Shown piece after piece: positions 17,552 to 27,593 of a DNA stretch of 64,000 nt. Numbering within the stretch: the stretch's first letter is position 1; each line of letters opens with the position of its first letter. The notes below the pieces were generated by a model. It was not told the origin of the DNA. It was given only the letters and a program-made list of their open reading frames with translations, and did not search any database. A program made the position numbers and the translations under genes. Source of the stretch: Prodigiosinella aquatilis (GTDB lineage: Bacteria; Pseudomonadota; Gammaproteobacteria; Enterobacterales; Enterobacteriaceae); assembly GCA_030388725.1 (NCBI GenBank), contig CP128857.1:3720001-3784000 (forward strand), in the 5' to 3' direction.

Positions 17552-20179
17552 TTATAACTTATTAGCCACCCAGCCTTCAATGCTGGCTAGCGCAGATGGT
17601 AACGCCTTGACATCACTGCCGCCCGCCTGAGCCATATCCGGACGACCGCCGCCTTTGCCACCAATCTGGTTCGCTACGAATCCGATGAGTTCGCCAGCCT
17701 TAACTCTGTCAGTCAACGTTTTGGTTACCCCAGAGATAAGACTTACCTTACCATCCGAAGCCGTTGCCAGCACTATCACCGCTGATCCCAACTGGTTTTT
17801 CAGATCATCAACCATCGTGCGAAGCATTTGTGGCTCAACATTGTCCAACTGGGCTACCAACAGTTTTACTCCGTTGATATCTTTTGCTTTACTGGAAAGA
17901 GAAGAACTTTCCTGAGCCGCCTGTTGTGCTTTCAGCTGTTGTAATTCTTTTTCCAGCACACGAGTGCGCTCAAGGACAGAACGTACTTTTTCAACCAGAT
18001 TATTGCTGTCACCTTTTACAAGATGAATCACATCTTCCACAAGATCGTTCTGACGATGCAATGCAGCTATCGCATTGTCTCCCGTTACAACCTCAATACG
18101 GCGGATACCCGCGGCAGTACCGGATTCAGATTCAATCTGGAATAAACCAATGTCACCAGTACGGCTGGCATGTATACCACCGCAGAGCTCAATAGAAAAA
18201 TCACCCATGGTTAAAACGCGAACATGATCTTCATATTTTTCGCCAAAGAGCGCCATTGCCCCTTTTTCTCTCGCCGCCGACAATGCCATCACTTCAGTTT
18301 CAACCGGTAGATTACGGCGAATCTGAGCATTAACGATATCCTCGACCTGACGCACTTGTTCAGGTTTCATTGCTTCCTGATGAGAGAAATCAAAACGCAG
18401 GTAGCTGTCATTCACCAAGGATCCTTTCTGCGCAACATGATCCCCCAGAACTTGGCGCAATGCGGCATGCAGTAAATGTGTTGCCGAATGGTTCAGACGA
18501 ATGCGGCTACGACGAGCACTGTCTACCAACGCATCAACACTATCACTTACCTGTAGCGAACCTATAGTCAACTTACCAATATGGCCAATTGCCTGACCAT
18601 ATTTCTGGGTATCCTGCACCATGAAACGGGCTGTTTTGGTTTGTAGCTCTCCCTGATCGCCCACTTGTCCACCCGACTCGCCATAGAAAGGCGTTTCATT
18701 CAAAATGACAACGGCGTCATCACCAGCATGAATCACGTCAACGGATTCACCTTCACGATACAACGCAATAATGTTGGATTGCAGCTCGGTATGTTGATAA
18801 CCACAGAACGGTGTAACCGTATCCACACGAACCAGGGTGTTATAATCGACGTCAAAACCACTTGCCTCACGAGCACGCTGACGCTGGGCTTCCATAGCTC
18901 GATCAAAACCGGCTTCATCTACCTTCAGATTACGCTCACGGCATACATCGGCTGTCAGATCCAGCGGGAATCCGTAGGTATCGTACAAGCGGAATGCAGT
19001 TTCCCCGTCCAACGTATCACTTCGCAGGTTTTTAATTTCCTCATCCAACAGTGACAAACCGCGTTCCAGTGTACGAGCAAACTGTTCTTCTTCACTTTTC
19101 AACGCCTGCTCAACTACGTTTTGCTGACATTTCAGCGCTTCCGCCGCTGGCCCCATAACATCAATCAGCGGCGCTACCAATTTATAGAAGAACGTTTCTT
19201 CAGCACCCAGCATATTACCATGACGGACAGCGCGCCGGATGATGCGACGCAGTACATAACCACGATTTTCATTAGACGGCATCACGCCATCTGCGATCAG
19301 AAATGCACAGGAACGGATATGATCAGCAATTACGCGCAATGATTTGTTAGTCAAATCTTGAGTGCCAATGACCTTCGCAACGGCGTCGATCAGCGTTTTG
19401 AACAGGTCAATGTCATAGTTGGAGTTAACATCCTGTAACACAGCGGAAATACGCTCTAATCCCATACCAGTATCAACTGACGGTTTTGGCAACGGTAATA
19501 ACGTGCCGTCAGCCTGACGGTTGAACTGCATGAAAACCAGGTTCCAGATTTCAATATAACGATCACCATCTTCTTCCGGACTTCCCGGAGGCCCACCCCA
19601 AATATGGTCACCATGATCATAAAAAATTTCAGTGCAGGGACCACAAGGCCCCGTATCTCCCATTTGCCAGAAATTATCTGAGGCATACGGAGCCCCTTTA
19701 TTATCACCGATACGGATAATACGTTCACTGGGAATGCCCACTTCATTGGCCCATATGTCATAGGCCTCATCGTCAGTTGCGTATACCGTTACCCACAGTT
19801 TTTCTTTAGGCAAATTGAACCACTGCTCACTGGTCAGTAGTTCCCAGGCATAGCTGATAGCATCGTGCTTAAAATAATCACCGAAGCTAAAATTACCCAG
19901 CATTTCAAAGAAAGTATGATGACGGGCGGTATAACCTACATTTTCAAGATCGTTGTGCTTTCCACCGGCACGAACACAACGCTGAGAGGTAGTGGCACGT
20001 GAATAGCTGCGCTTATCCAGTCCCAAGAATACGTCCTTGAACTGGTTCATCCCCGCATTGGTGAATAACAATGTCGGATCGTTACTCGGCACCAGAGAAC
20101 TACTGGAAACAACCTGGTGTCCTTTGCTATGAAAAAAGTCGAGAAACGCCTGACGGATCTCAGCGGTGTTCTTGCTCAT
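17552..20179 (-). CDS. alaS: Alanine-tRNA ligase
   Basis: 875 residues, normal length. Class II catalytic core at the N-terminus (FLDFFHSKGHQVV, GMNQFKDVFLG, ARHHTFFEMLGNFSFGDYFK, GDTGPCGPCTEI). Editing domain with HSATHLLHAALR and the CGGIHASRTGDIG zinc-binding motif. C-terminal C-Ala domain ending GGRPDMAQAGG. It charges tRNA-Ala and edits mischarged Ser/Gly. No anomalies. Confidence 0.98.
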   Translation of the reverse strand: MSKNTAEIRQAFLDFFHSKGHQVVSSSSLVPSNDPTLLFTNAGMNQFKDVFLGLDKRSYSRATTSQRCVRAGGKHNDLENVGYTARHHTFFEMLGNFSFGDYFKHDAISYAWELLTSEQWFNLPKEKLWVTVYATDDEAYDIWANEVGIPSERIIRIGDNKGAPYASDNFWQMGDTGPCGPCTEIFYDHGDHIWGGPPGSPEEDGDRYIEIWNLVFMQFNRQADGTLLPLPKPSVDTGMGLERISAVLQDVNSNYDIDLFKTLIDAVAKVIGTQDLTNKSLRVIADHIRSCAFLIADGVMPSNENRGYVLRRIIRRAVRHGNMLGAEETFFYKLVAPLIDVMGPAAEALKCQQNVVEQALKSEEEQFARTLERGLSLLDEEIKNLRSDTLDGETAFRLYDTYGFPLDLTADVCRERNLKVDEAGFDRAMEAQRQRAREASGFDVDYNTLVRVDTVTPFCGYQHTELQSNIIALYREGESVDVIHAGDDAVVILNETPFYGESGGQVGDQGELQTKTARFMVQDTQKYGQAIGHIGKLTIGSLQVSDSVDALVDSARRSRIRLNHSATHLLHAALRQVLGDHVAQKGSLVNDSYLRFDFSHQEAMKPEQVRQVEDIVNAQIRRNLPVETEVMALSAAREKGAMALFGEKYEDHVRVLTMGDFSIELCGGIHASRTGDIGLFQIESESGTAAGIRRIEVVTGDNAIAALHRQNDLVEDVIHLVKGDSNNLVEKVRSVLERTRVLEKELQQLKAQQAAQESSSLSSKAKDINGVKLLVAQLDNVEPQMLRTMVDDLKNQLGSAVIVLATASDGKVSLISGVTKTLTDRVKAGELIGFVANQIGGKGGGRPDMAQAGGSDVKALPSALASIEGWVANKL

Positions 20180-20318
20180 AATTATCCTGAAATCAAGCTA
20201 AAAAAAACAGTCGTGGGCAAAATGAATGCGGCATAACGACGCAACAATGCCAAACACGAACAGGAAAAGTGGGAATAAGATAAATTTTCTTAAGAGGGAA
20301 GTAAAATACCGTGTGCGT

Positions 20319-20804
20319 TCAATCGGAAAAATTCATGTAAATAGATTGAATTTCTTCATGCAAGAAGCCCCGATAGAGCAAATAACGCTGGATTTTAGCT
20401 TTTTCTTTCCATTCCGTTGACAAGAGAGATCCAAATTTGCGTTTGGCGATATCCTGAGCTAATTGACACCAATTGATATCACAATCCTGAAATACCAAAG
20501 TTTGTGTATATCTATCGATGCCTTTTTGACTGAGTTCACTGCGGATACGTTGTGAGCCATAACCTTTACGACTGCGACTGGCAATATAACGTCGAGCGAA
20601 ACGGGTATCATCTAACCAATCATGCTCCTTGCAATAGGTGATAACCTGCTCTATCTCCTGCTCTATCTCCTGCTCTTTACTGGAAGACTGACTTTCTTCA
20701 ATAGTTACTGAACAGAAATATGCCGCTAGTTTGCGGCGTATTTCTGCTTCGCTATGGTCACGCACCGAGAGCACATTCATCGCATAACGTAATAGCCTGC
20801 ACAT
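20319..20804 (-). CDS. recX: Regulatory protein RecX
   Basis: 161 residues. The conserved blocks are SVRDHSEAEIRRKLA, WLDDTRFARRYIASRSRKGYG, IRSELSQKGI and KIQRYLLYRGFLHEEI. It caps RecA filaments and inhibits recombinase activity. It lies 48 bases after recA on the same strand and is probably made by readthrough. Residues near 40-55 contain a tandem 12-base duplication (EQEIEQEIEQ), absent from E. coli RecX, in a loop between domains. The N-terminus is shorter than in E. coli; a GTC/ATG at 20810-20812 is out of frame. Confidence 0.93.
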   Translation of the reverse strand: MCRLLRYAMNVLSVRDHSEAEIRRKLAAYFCSVTIEESQSSSKEQEIEQEIEQVITYCKEHDWLDDTRFARRYIASRSRKGYGSQRIRSELSQKGIDRYTQTLVFQDCDINWCQLAQDIAKRKFGSLLSTEWKEKAKIQRYLLYRGFLHEEIQSIYMNFSD

Positions 20805-20852
20805 CCCGTCATCCTACTACTGTTCGATAGCGCGTTACTGACATCATCAACA

Positions 20853-21929
20853 TTAAAAATCTTCACTAGTTTCGCCAGCGATCACTTTGTCAAGTTCAAC
20901 ATCACCAGCGGATTCAGATGACGTTAAGTCACTACTTTTATGTAACAACATATCACGCAGTTTTTTATCCAGCTCAGATGCGATGGCCGGTTTTTCCTTC
21001 AGGAAATTGCCGGCATTTGCTTTACCCTGACCGATCTTATCGCCATTGTAACTATACCAGGCACCCGCTTTCTCAATCAGTTTATGCTTCACACCCAGAT
21101 CGACAAGTTCGCCGTAAATATTAATTCCTTCTCCGTAGAGAATCTGGAATTCAGCTTGTTTAAACGGTGCTGCCACCTTGTTTTTAACCACTTTTACTCG
21201 AGTTTCGCTACCGACAACCTCTTCACCGTCCTTGATGGAACCGATACGGCGAATGTCAAGGCGCACAGAAGCGTAGAATTTGAGGGCATTCCCCCCAGTA
21301 GTGGTTTCTGGGTTACCAAACATCACACCAATTTTCATACGGATCTGGTTGATGAAAATCAGTAACGTATTGGCTTGTTTAAGGTTACCAGCCAACTTAC
21401 GCATTGCCTGGCTCATCATTCTGGCGGCCAACCCCATATGGGAATCACCGATTTCACCTTCAATCTCAGCTTTTGGCGTCAATGCAGCAACGGAGTCCAC
21501 GATGATAACGTCAACGGCACCAGAGCGGGTCAAAGCATCACAGATTTCCAGCGCTTGCTCCCCGGTATCAGGCTGAGAACATAGTAGGTTATCAATGTCC
21601 ACACCCAATTTTTTCGCATAGATCGGATCCAGTGCATGCTCTGCATCGATAAATGCACAGGTTTTACCTTCACGTTGAGCAGAGGCAATTACCTGAAGTG
21701 TCAACGTGGTTTTACCGGAAGACTCTGGCCCATAGATTTCCACGATACGGCCCATCGGCAAACCACCGGCACCCAGTGCGATATCCAGAGACAGCGAGCC
21801 CGTAGAGATGGTTTCAACATCCATTGAGCGATCTTCACCCAATCGCATGATAGAACCTTTACCGAATTGTTTTTCGATTTGGCTCATTGCCGCAGCCAAT
21901 GCCTTTTGTTTGTTCTCATCAATAGCCAT
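20853..21929 (-). CDS. recA: Recombinase RecA
   Basis: 358 residues from ATG 21929 (MAIDENKQKALAAAMSQIEKQFGKGS); five upstream codons are open but not part of the family. Walker A is GPESSGKTT, Walker B VDVIIVDSV, and the DNA-binding loop 2 NQIRMKIGVMFGNPETTTGG. It catalyses strand exchange and LexA cleavage. The LexA box upstream at 22011-22026 shows SOS control. Confidence 0.99.
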   Translation of the reverse strand: MAIDENKQKALAAAMSQIEKQFGKGSIMRLGEDRSMDVETISTGSLSLDIALGAGGLPMGRIVEIYGPESSGKTTLTLQVIASAQREGKTCAFIDAEHALDPIYAKKLGVDIDNLLCSQPDTGEQALEICDALTRSGAVDVIIVDSVAALTPKAEIEGEIGDSHMGLAARMMSQAMRKLAGNLKQANTLLIFINQIRMKIGVMFGNPETTTGGNALKFYASVRLDIRRIGSIKDGEEVVGSETRVKVVKNKVAAPFKQAEFQILYGEGINIYGELVDLGVKHKLIEKAGAWYSYNGDKIGQGKANAGNFLKEKPAIASELDKKLRDMLLHKSSDLTSSESAGDVELDKVIAGETSEDF

Positions 21930-22010
21930 TTCTACTCCTGTCATGCAGCGTAAGGCTGCTTTTACACTGTTGCTTAATCATGGTTCACCGAACTGATGGT
22001 TGATATTATA

Positions 22011-22026
22011 CTGTATACCCATACAG
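22011..22026 (-). promoter_or_regulatory. LexA box upstream of recA
   Basis: CTGTATACCCATACAG has perfect CTGT-N8-ACAG symmetry and extends to TACTGT...ACAGCA. It is 82 bases before the recA ATG and just after the pncC stop (22035), the same placement as in E. coli. Confidence 0.9.
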
Positions 22027-22034
22027 CATCAAGG

Positions 22035-22529
22035 TTATTTTTGCAGAAACTCTTCCAACAAGATTTGTAAGGCGTAATAGACAGATTGAAGTCGAACGTC
22101 ACCTCTGTCGCCCTCAAACAGAACTTTTCGGGCAAGGGTTTTCCCCTGATTATCGGTAAATCCAAACCAGACTGTTCCTACTGGCTTTTCTTCTGTTCCC
22201 CCGTCGGGCCCAGCAATACCACTAATGGAAACGGCATAGTGGGCATTGGCTCTAAGCAAAGCGCCAATGGCCATTTCCTGTACGACTTCCTGGCTGACTG
22301 CACCAAACCGCGCTAATGTTTCTTCATTTACATCAACCATTTCGTGCTTAGCCTGATTGCTGTAAGTGACGAAACCGTAATCGAACCAGGCAGAACTCCC
22401 TGCAACATCGGTGATAGCTTTGGCTAGCCATCCACCCGTACAGGATTCGACGCAAGTCACCTTAGCCCCATTATCCTTAAGTCGGCTCCCAACCAGCCGA
22501 CTTAACTGCAGCACCTCTTTCTCTGTCAT
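22035..22529 (-). CDS. pncC: Nicotinamide-nucleotide amidase PncC
   Basis: 164 residues from ATG 22529 (MTEKEVLQLSRLVGS); 31 open codons upstream are outside the family. CinA C-terminal domain: VESCTGGWLAKAITDVAGSS with the catalytic Ser, FVTYSN, AVSISGIAGPDGGTEEKPVGTVW. It deamidates NMN to nicotinic acid mononucleotide in NAD recycling. The position before recA is conserved in enterobacteria. Confidence 0.95.
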   Translation of the reverse strand: MTEKEVLQLSRLVGSRLKDNGAKVTCVESCTGGWLAKAITDVAGSSAWFDYGFVTYSNQAKHEMVDVNEETLARFGAVSQEVVQEMAIGALLRANAHYAVSISGIAGPDGGTEEKPVGTVWFGFTDNQGKTLARKVLFEGDRGDVRLQSVYYALQILLEEFLQK

Positions 22530-23874
22530 AACCACACCATAGTAATTAACAGCCCGCCAGTCAGGGTAGCACTTTTCATCTGAAAAGACGCCTTGCTGCA
22601 AGGTATGCGATGAGCTTTGCAAACTGGGGTGAAAGGCTGTGTTTAGTGTACGGGAAAAAGAAAAATATACGTCATGTATGCATAATATATATAAAGTGAA
22701 AGTCAGGGTGGGGGTCAGATCATGGGCAACAAATTTCTGTTATAATACTGAATTACATTAATAAATTGTTTATGTTAGTTATTTCAACAGCATGAATAAA
22801 TGATATTGTTGGTCGAATGAAAAGTGTTCCCCCTCCTCCGGTAAACAGGTTAAAGTTTATTATATAAAACTCACTAATGGTGCGATACTGACTATCTTTT
22901 GCTGTTTTTATACTTTATTTTTTGGACTTATTTAAAACCACATTAGCTCCAGCGAGAAACATTTTACAATAGTAACACTGTTGATTACTTATCAAAAACA
23001 TACACATATGTACACCCCATAGATTTCAAAACATATCACGAAACCAGACCGATCTCTTGTTTTATCGAAACGACAATCAGTTGGTATTAGTAGGTAATGT
23101 TCCGCTGCTTGATAAAAAACTCACTTTTCATTATTAATATCAGTTTAATAAAAATAATGACCAGTGTGATTATCACCGCTATAATAAATCCACTAACTAA
23201 GACCAATAAAAAAGCCCACCTATTGGTGGGCCATGTTTCTTATTATAGGAAATAATCCCCTGGTGTTACTGGCGAGACATTTATCTTCTGCCTGTAAAAA
23301 ATATACATCACCAACCTTAAGATAGCCTTAGTAATAAACAAAACGGATATCAAAGAGACAAAAAAACACTATTTATCGTACCTTTTAAACCAGAAGTAAT
23401 ATCATTAAAAACAATCACTCGGGTAATAATAAATTACACAGAGAAATGCTCATAAAAAACCTCTCTATGCTATGAGAAAATAAGTCTATCTTCAGAAAAG
23501 TCGCATTTTTATTCAATAACACCAGAGTCTAAGGTTAATTAGCTAATCGGGTATTGTAAGAGACAACGAACACATCTTAATAAAGAGTAACCAAGGGCAG
23601 ACAACGTACCTGCAGCCTGAACGATGATGAGCGTAGCATCCGGTTGATTTACATCGATACTTTCCGAAGTTATCCCATACTCCATAGGATGACGTACCAA
23701 GCTAATTCACTGAATCATTATGTGTCGGATACACAAAATGCTTACAACCCTTACTATGATACTGGATAATGATGAGTGGGGCTGGCAATGTATTGACATA
23801 CCTCATTGTTACTATGCTATTCAGCTAGATAATGCTCATCGTCGGACTGAGCATTCGTTAAGGGAGAATCTTAC
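22530..23874. other. Gene-poor AT-rich region (1.35 kb) upstream of pncC
   Basis: No convincing gene of normal size. Contents seen: a GCCCACC/GGTGGGC hairpin at 23214-23231 with a minus-strand T run, and two very short minus-strand reading frames around it (23243-23308 and 23087-23206). Relatives often have mutS next to pncC; here it is not in the window, so this may be an old insertion or deletion scar (inference). Confidence 0.6.
23208..23231 (-). terminator. Terminator-like hairpin in the pncC upstream gap
   Basis: GCCCACC (23214-23220), loop TATT and GGTGGGC (23225-23231), followed on the minus strand by six T. No annotated gene ends into it, so it may end an unrecognised small transcript starting above 23240. 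Confidence 0.6.
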
Positions 23875-24387
23875 GTGCCATCACTATTTTTACGCCACAT
23901 GAGAACAATCGAGCACGATACTGATCACATCAGCAGTTCAATTGTCATCGAACGCCCGGCAGACATCCTGTTCGATCTGTGGAGGAAACCGGAAACGCTA
24001 CCGATATTAATGAGTCATGTTGCTCAAATCGATATTCTGAATGCAACAGACTCTCGCTGGCGAATGAAAGCGCCATTCGGGCAATACATTGAGTGGCAGG
24101 CGCGCATCGTTGACGAACAACCGGGAGAATTTATCTACTGGCGCTCACTGCAAGGCGCGCGCATACCCAATGAAGGGCGGTTGTCATTCAGTCCCGCACC
24201 GCAAGTGAATGGAACAGCGGTAACATTAATGATCCGATTTGATCCACCGGGAGGTTTTTTAGGCAGGAAAATCAGCCAGGTGTTTCAACTCCTGCCCAAA
24301 GAGATGCTGAGCAATACGTTGCAACGGTTTAAAACTCTGGCGGAAACAGGAGAAATACTTCCCGCCCCAGACACCGACCATCAATAA
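23875..24387 (+). CDS. SRPBCC/START-like (polyketide cyclase/dehydrase family) protein
   Basis: 170 residues. I chose GTG at 23875 because AGGGAGAA lies seven bases upstream; the ATG at 23899 has no such site. The sequence fits the helix-grip fold: an N-terminal strand (SSSIVIERPADILFDLWRKPETLPILMSHV), a middle WRMKAPFGQYIEWQARI and a C-terminal helix (LLPKEMLSNTLQRFKTL). The family binds hydrophobic ligands, but no substrate can be assigned. No signal peptide. It is convergent with cybB and separated from it by a strong terminator. Confidence 0.75.
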   Translation: MPSLFLRHMRTIEHDTDHISSSIVIERPADILFDLWRKPETLPILMSHVAQIDILNATDSRWRMKAPFGQYIEWQARIVDEQPGEFIYWRSLQGARIPNEGRLSFSPAPQVNGTAVTLMIRFDPPGGFLGRKISQVFQLLPKEMLSNTLQRFKTLAETGEILPAPDTDHQ

Positions 24388-24421
24388 AACAGCTACCGGA
24401 GATTTGATCCGGTAGCTGTTT
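24387..24421. terminator. Terminator between the SRPBCC gene and cybB
   Basis: AAACAGCTACCGG (24387-24399) pairs with CCGGTAGCTGTTT (24409-24421), a 13-base perfect stem overlapping the stop of the plus-strand gene and 28 bases from the cybB stop. It can work on both strands. Confidence 0.8.
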
Positions 24422-24448
24422 AAACCATCATAATTTGGAATCAGTGGA

Positions 24449-24982
24449 CTATTTTTTACCAGGCATCATACGCAGCAACGTATTATCACGGACTATATAG
24501 TGATGATACAGTGAAGCTGCCGCATGAAGGCCAATCACAAAATAGCCCGCATTGGCAATCACTTCATGAATGCCTTCCATCGTTTCTTTCAAATCATAGT
24601 TGGGTACTGCGGCGATTGGCATTGAGACACCAAAGATTGTCCAGTCGATGCCACGGAAATACATCGTCATAATACCAAAGACGGGTAGAGCAAGGAATAT
24701 CAGATATAAAAGACCGTGTACTGCATGAGAAGCAATGGAGATAATACGTTCCGGCTTCGGTGTAATTTCAGGCGTAGGATGAATAAAACGCAGTAACACT
24801 CGCCCGATCATCAAAACCCAAACCGATACACCACAGCTGTAATGTATGGAGCTCATCAATGCACGCGCACTACCGCCCCGGGGAGCAAAGTCTCGCAACT
24901 CCATCGATGCATAGGTCACAATCACCAACAACAAAACTAGCCAATGTAATGCGATTTGTGAAGAATGGTATTTCTCTTTCAT
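24449..24982 (-). CDS. cybB: Cytochrome b561
   Basis: 177 residues, four hydrophobic helices. The His residues expected for two b hemes are present in the first helix (SSQIALHWLVLLL), the second (SSIHYSCGVSVWVLMIGRVLLR) and the fourth (GYFVIGLHAAASLYHHY). The C-terminus DNTLLRMMPGKK is nearly identical to E. coli CybB. Inner-membrane quinol or superoxide-oxidising cytochrome. Confidence 0.9.
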   Translation of the reverse strand: MKEKYHSSQIALHWLVLLLVIVTYASMELRDFAPRGGSARALMSSIHYSCGVSVWVLMIGRVLLRFIHPTPEITPKPERIISIASHAVHGLLYLIFLALPVFGIMTMYFRGIDWTIFGVSMPIAAVPNYDLKETMEGIHEVIANAGYFVIGLHAAASLYHHYIVRDNTLLRMMPGKK

Positions 24983-25487
24983 GGAATTCCTTCTCTATAG
25001 GATAATAAGGATGTAACAAGTTTATCCTTACAAGCTTAAGGTAATATTAGTTTTTTCACATTACAGACCGGTTATTCTGGCAAAAAAAATCCCGCACAAG
25101 GCGGGAAAAAACTACTCTCTCTGACAGGGTATACACATAACATCAACAAGGATTGGAAAAATACTAACAGCTTGAGTGTATAGAACTGTCATCTGAGAGT
25201 AAGGTTAATTGGCATGATGTAAAATGAATCAATACCTAACTACATGGTGAAAAAAATAGGGAGAAAATAGAGGAGGAATGTATTTTTAAGTAAAAAAACA
25301 TCCTCTATTACAGAATGGCAATAATACATAAAACTGAATACTATTTTCGACTGTCAGTAAACATGCTGATCGTCAGACCAGCAATATTCTCAACTAAAAT
25401 CCATCACGATGTCCACATTCGGGGATCTCACCAGTTTGTGCCCAATAGAGTGGTATGACACATCATCGCCGTGTCATGAGTTGTCGT
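24983..25487. other. Intergenic region between cybB and the secretion operon
   Basis: 505 AT-rich bases without a credible ORF. It holds a strong minus-strand terminator (25082-25106) for the upstream operon and, nearer 24983, should include the cybB promoter. Nothing else recognised. Confidence 0.6.
25082..25106 (-). terminator. Terminator of the adhesin/secretion operon
   Basis: TCCCGC (25090-25095) and GCGGGA (25101-25106) with a five-base loop; on the minus strand it is followed by eight T (25082-25089). It lies about 380 bases after the M50-HlyD stop. Confidence 0.7.
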
Positions 25488-27593
25488 TTAAAACCCGCTT
25501 TCTCTCACACCTAATGCTGCCAGTCGTCGCCAGATACCGGAAAACAACGACTCCGATTTGCCACTGAGCACCACCACTCCCCGTAACGGCTGAGCGGGCA
25601 AAACCATTGGGGATGTGACATTAATATCCACTCCATACCAGGCCTGTATCGGTACGGGTTTTTTCTGATAGTCCCGGCGTACAGCTATCGGGCCGCCATG
25701 ATCAGAGGTCAGCGGTTCCAGTTGCAAAAAAGGGACGCCAGTCGGATCAATCGACGTCAGTTGCACCGATACTGCCGGCCAGGCAGGATCATCCGCAATG
25801 AATTGCCCGATTTCACCATTCACAATACGATGCAGGTTATCTTCGCGCAGATAGCCTCGTACCCGACTTGCCTTCGGATCCATGACTCGCAGTAAAGGTA
25901 ATTCAGAAGGAACCCAGCGGCCAGGGGTCAGATCGGTTGCAATATCTCTCACCTGTCCGGATTGTGGGGCACGGATTTGCAAGCGAGCTAACTGCGCAGC
26001 CAGCCCACGATATTGCGCCAGCGATTCTGCCAGTTCTTGCTCCAGTATCCATGTTTCACCTACGGTATCGCGCCGTGCCGCCTGGCGCCGCATCTGCAAC
26101 TGTAAAATGGCAATACGCTGACGCACGATAGTCAACCGGGAATTCAGATCAGGTGATGCTAACTCTGCCAGCACCTGCCCTGCTTTCACTATCTCACCAT
26201 TGACGACATGCAAACGGATTATCTGTGCCGGCACAGGCGCATATAATGTACTGACCCGTGCCGATTCCAGTATTGCGGGTATTTCCACACTGCTGCGCCA
26301 GGGGACAAACAGGACAAGTAGTAGCAACACCGCACCTAAACCAGCCCCCAATGCCCGACGCGGATTACTGCGATGGCGCTGTTGCCACCACTGCATCATT
26401 TCTCTCATCACCGGCAAACCGATGAACCATCCCATCTCTACCAACATCAGGCAGATACCTAACACCTTGAAAAAGTAGTGATATACCGTCAACGCAATAC
26501 CGAAAAACAGAAAGAAACGCCAAACCCAGGAGGCATATCCCCACAACAACAGACGAAAATTCATTCGGGGTGACCAACGTTCCGGAGGAGCGTCACCATA
26601 CCCAAACAGGATTTCCCGCAAATGCCAACGACAAAGCGCATAAGCGCGCCCTTGCAAGTTATCAACCTGCCAAAAATCGCTGAGTATGAAATAGCCATCA
26701 AAACGCATCAGAGGATTGAGATTCACGATCAACGTAGTAATCCAGGTTGCGCTGGAAAGCAGAAACGCCGCCGTGTGCAGCGGCCCTTCCGGAAGAAAAG
26801 ACCAAGCCAGCAACGCGACAGAAGCCAGCATCAGTTCCGCCAGGATACCGCCTGCGCCAATCAATAAACGTGAACGATTGTCGCTCAAACGCCAGGCGTC
26901 GCTGACATCGGTATAAAACATCGGAAACATGACAATAAATGCCGCCCCCATACTTTGTACCCGACACCCCGTTTTTTTCGCCATATAGGCGTGACCCAGT
27001 TCATGAATGAATTTGGCAAAAACCAGTGCCCCGCCGAACGCCATCATCCCCGATATACTAAACAAGTGAGGAAACGAGCTGCGATAACGCGCCCAATCCC
27101 GACCCACCAGGAATAACCCGCTCAGCAATATCAGCGGTAAAACAAAGCGCAGCCAGATATAACCATTCCGTTGTAACCAGGGCCATGTGCGGTTAAGAAA
27201 GGGTTCTGGACGCCATAAAGGAACACGGAAAAACAAATATTGATGTAATACCTGTTTTAGCAGGCTCTGACGCCGCATCGCCGCTTTAAGGGCGTAACTG
27301 GCCCGCTGCTCGTTATCACAGGCAGACACCAGATCATGGGCGCGCAGGAACCGCAGCAAGTTTTGCAATTCCACATCAGTAACCGGTATACCGGGTTCCT
27401 GGTTGGCCGCCGCCAGCACTCTCTCCGGCTCTTGCAATGACCAATAGCGTAGTAGACGGATCGCTGTCGCGTTCAACTTGAAATAGTGACCGGCCAGCGT
27501 ATCCGCCAGCGTCCACTGAGGCGAGCCATCCAATGCCGGAGCCGCGGCAGAGAGCTGTAAATCTTCACGTAACGCCGGTAAAACTGCCATCAT
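25488..27593 (-). CDS. M50 zinc protease fused to HlyD-type adaptor
   Basis: 701 residues. Residues ~25-95 (WTLADTLAGHYFKLNATAIRLLRYW...) look like a PqqD-type winged domain. Membrane segments follow near 148-164 and 181-195, the latter leading to the zinc motif HELGH (197-201). The second M50 motif NPLMRFDGY is at 293-301 with Asp299. More membrane helices reach about residue 440. The last ~260 residues are HlyD-like: a lipoyl half (IPAILESARVSTLYAPVPAQI, NGEIVKAGQVLAEL), a coiled coil (~490-540) and a return strand IRAPQSGQVRDI. It overlaps the GAF-HlyD gene by four bases. Both zinc-binding motifs are intact, so an active intramembrane protease is likely. The role in export of the giant adhesin is inferred from linkage. 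Confidence 0.85.
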   Translation of the reverse strand: MMAVLPALREDLQLSAAAPALDGSPQWTLADTLAGHYFKLNATAIRLLRYWSLQEPERVLAAANQEPGIPVTDVELQNLLRFLRAHDLVSACDNEQRASYALKAAMRRQSLLKQVLHQYLFFRVPLWRPEPFLNRTWPWLQRNGYIWLRFVLPLILLSGLFLVGRDWARYRSSFPHLFSISGMMAFGGALVFAKFIHELGHAYMAKKTGCRVQSMGAAFIVMFPMFYTDVSDAWRLSDNRSRLLIGAGGILAELMLASVALLAWSFLPEGPLHTAAFLLSSATWITTLIVNLNPLMRFDGYFILSDFWQVDNLQGRAYALCRWHLREILFGYGDAPPERWSPRMNFRLLLWGYASWVWRFFLFFGIALTVYHYFFKVLGICLMLVEMGWFIGLPVMREMMQWWQQRHRSNPRRALGAGLGAVLLLLVLFVPWRSSVEIPAILESARVSTLYAPVPAQIIRLHVVNGEIVKAGQVLAELASPDLNSRLTIVRQRIAILQLQMRRQAARRDTVGETWILEQELAESLAQYRGLAAQLARLQIRAPQSGQVRDIATDLTPGRWVPSELPLLRVMDPKASRVRGYLREDNLHRIVNGEIGQFIADDPAWPAVSVQLTSIDPTGVPFLQLEPLTSDHGGPIAVRRDYQKKPVPIQAWYGVDINVTSPMVLPAQPLRGVVVLSGKSESLFSGIWRRLAALGVRESGF

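Noticed and set aside
23720..23902. 60-codon plus-strand ORF before the SRPBCC gene
   Set aside because: Overlaps the better supported GTG start at 23875 and has no site or motif of its own.
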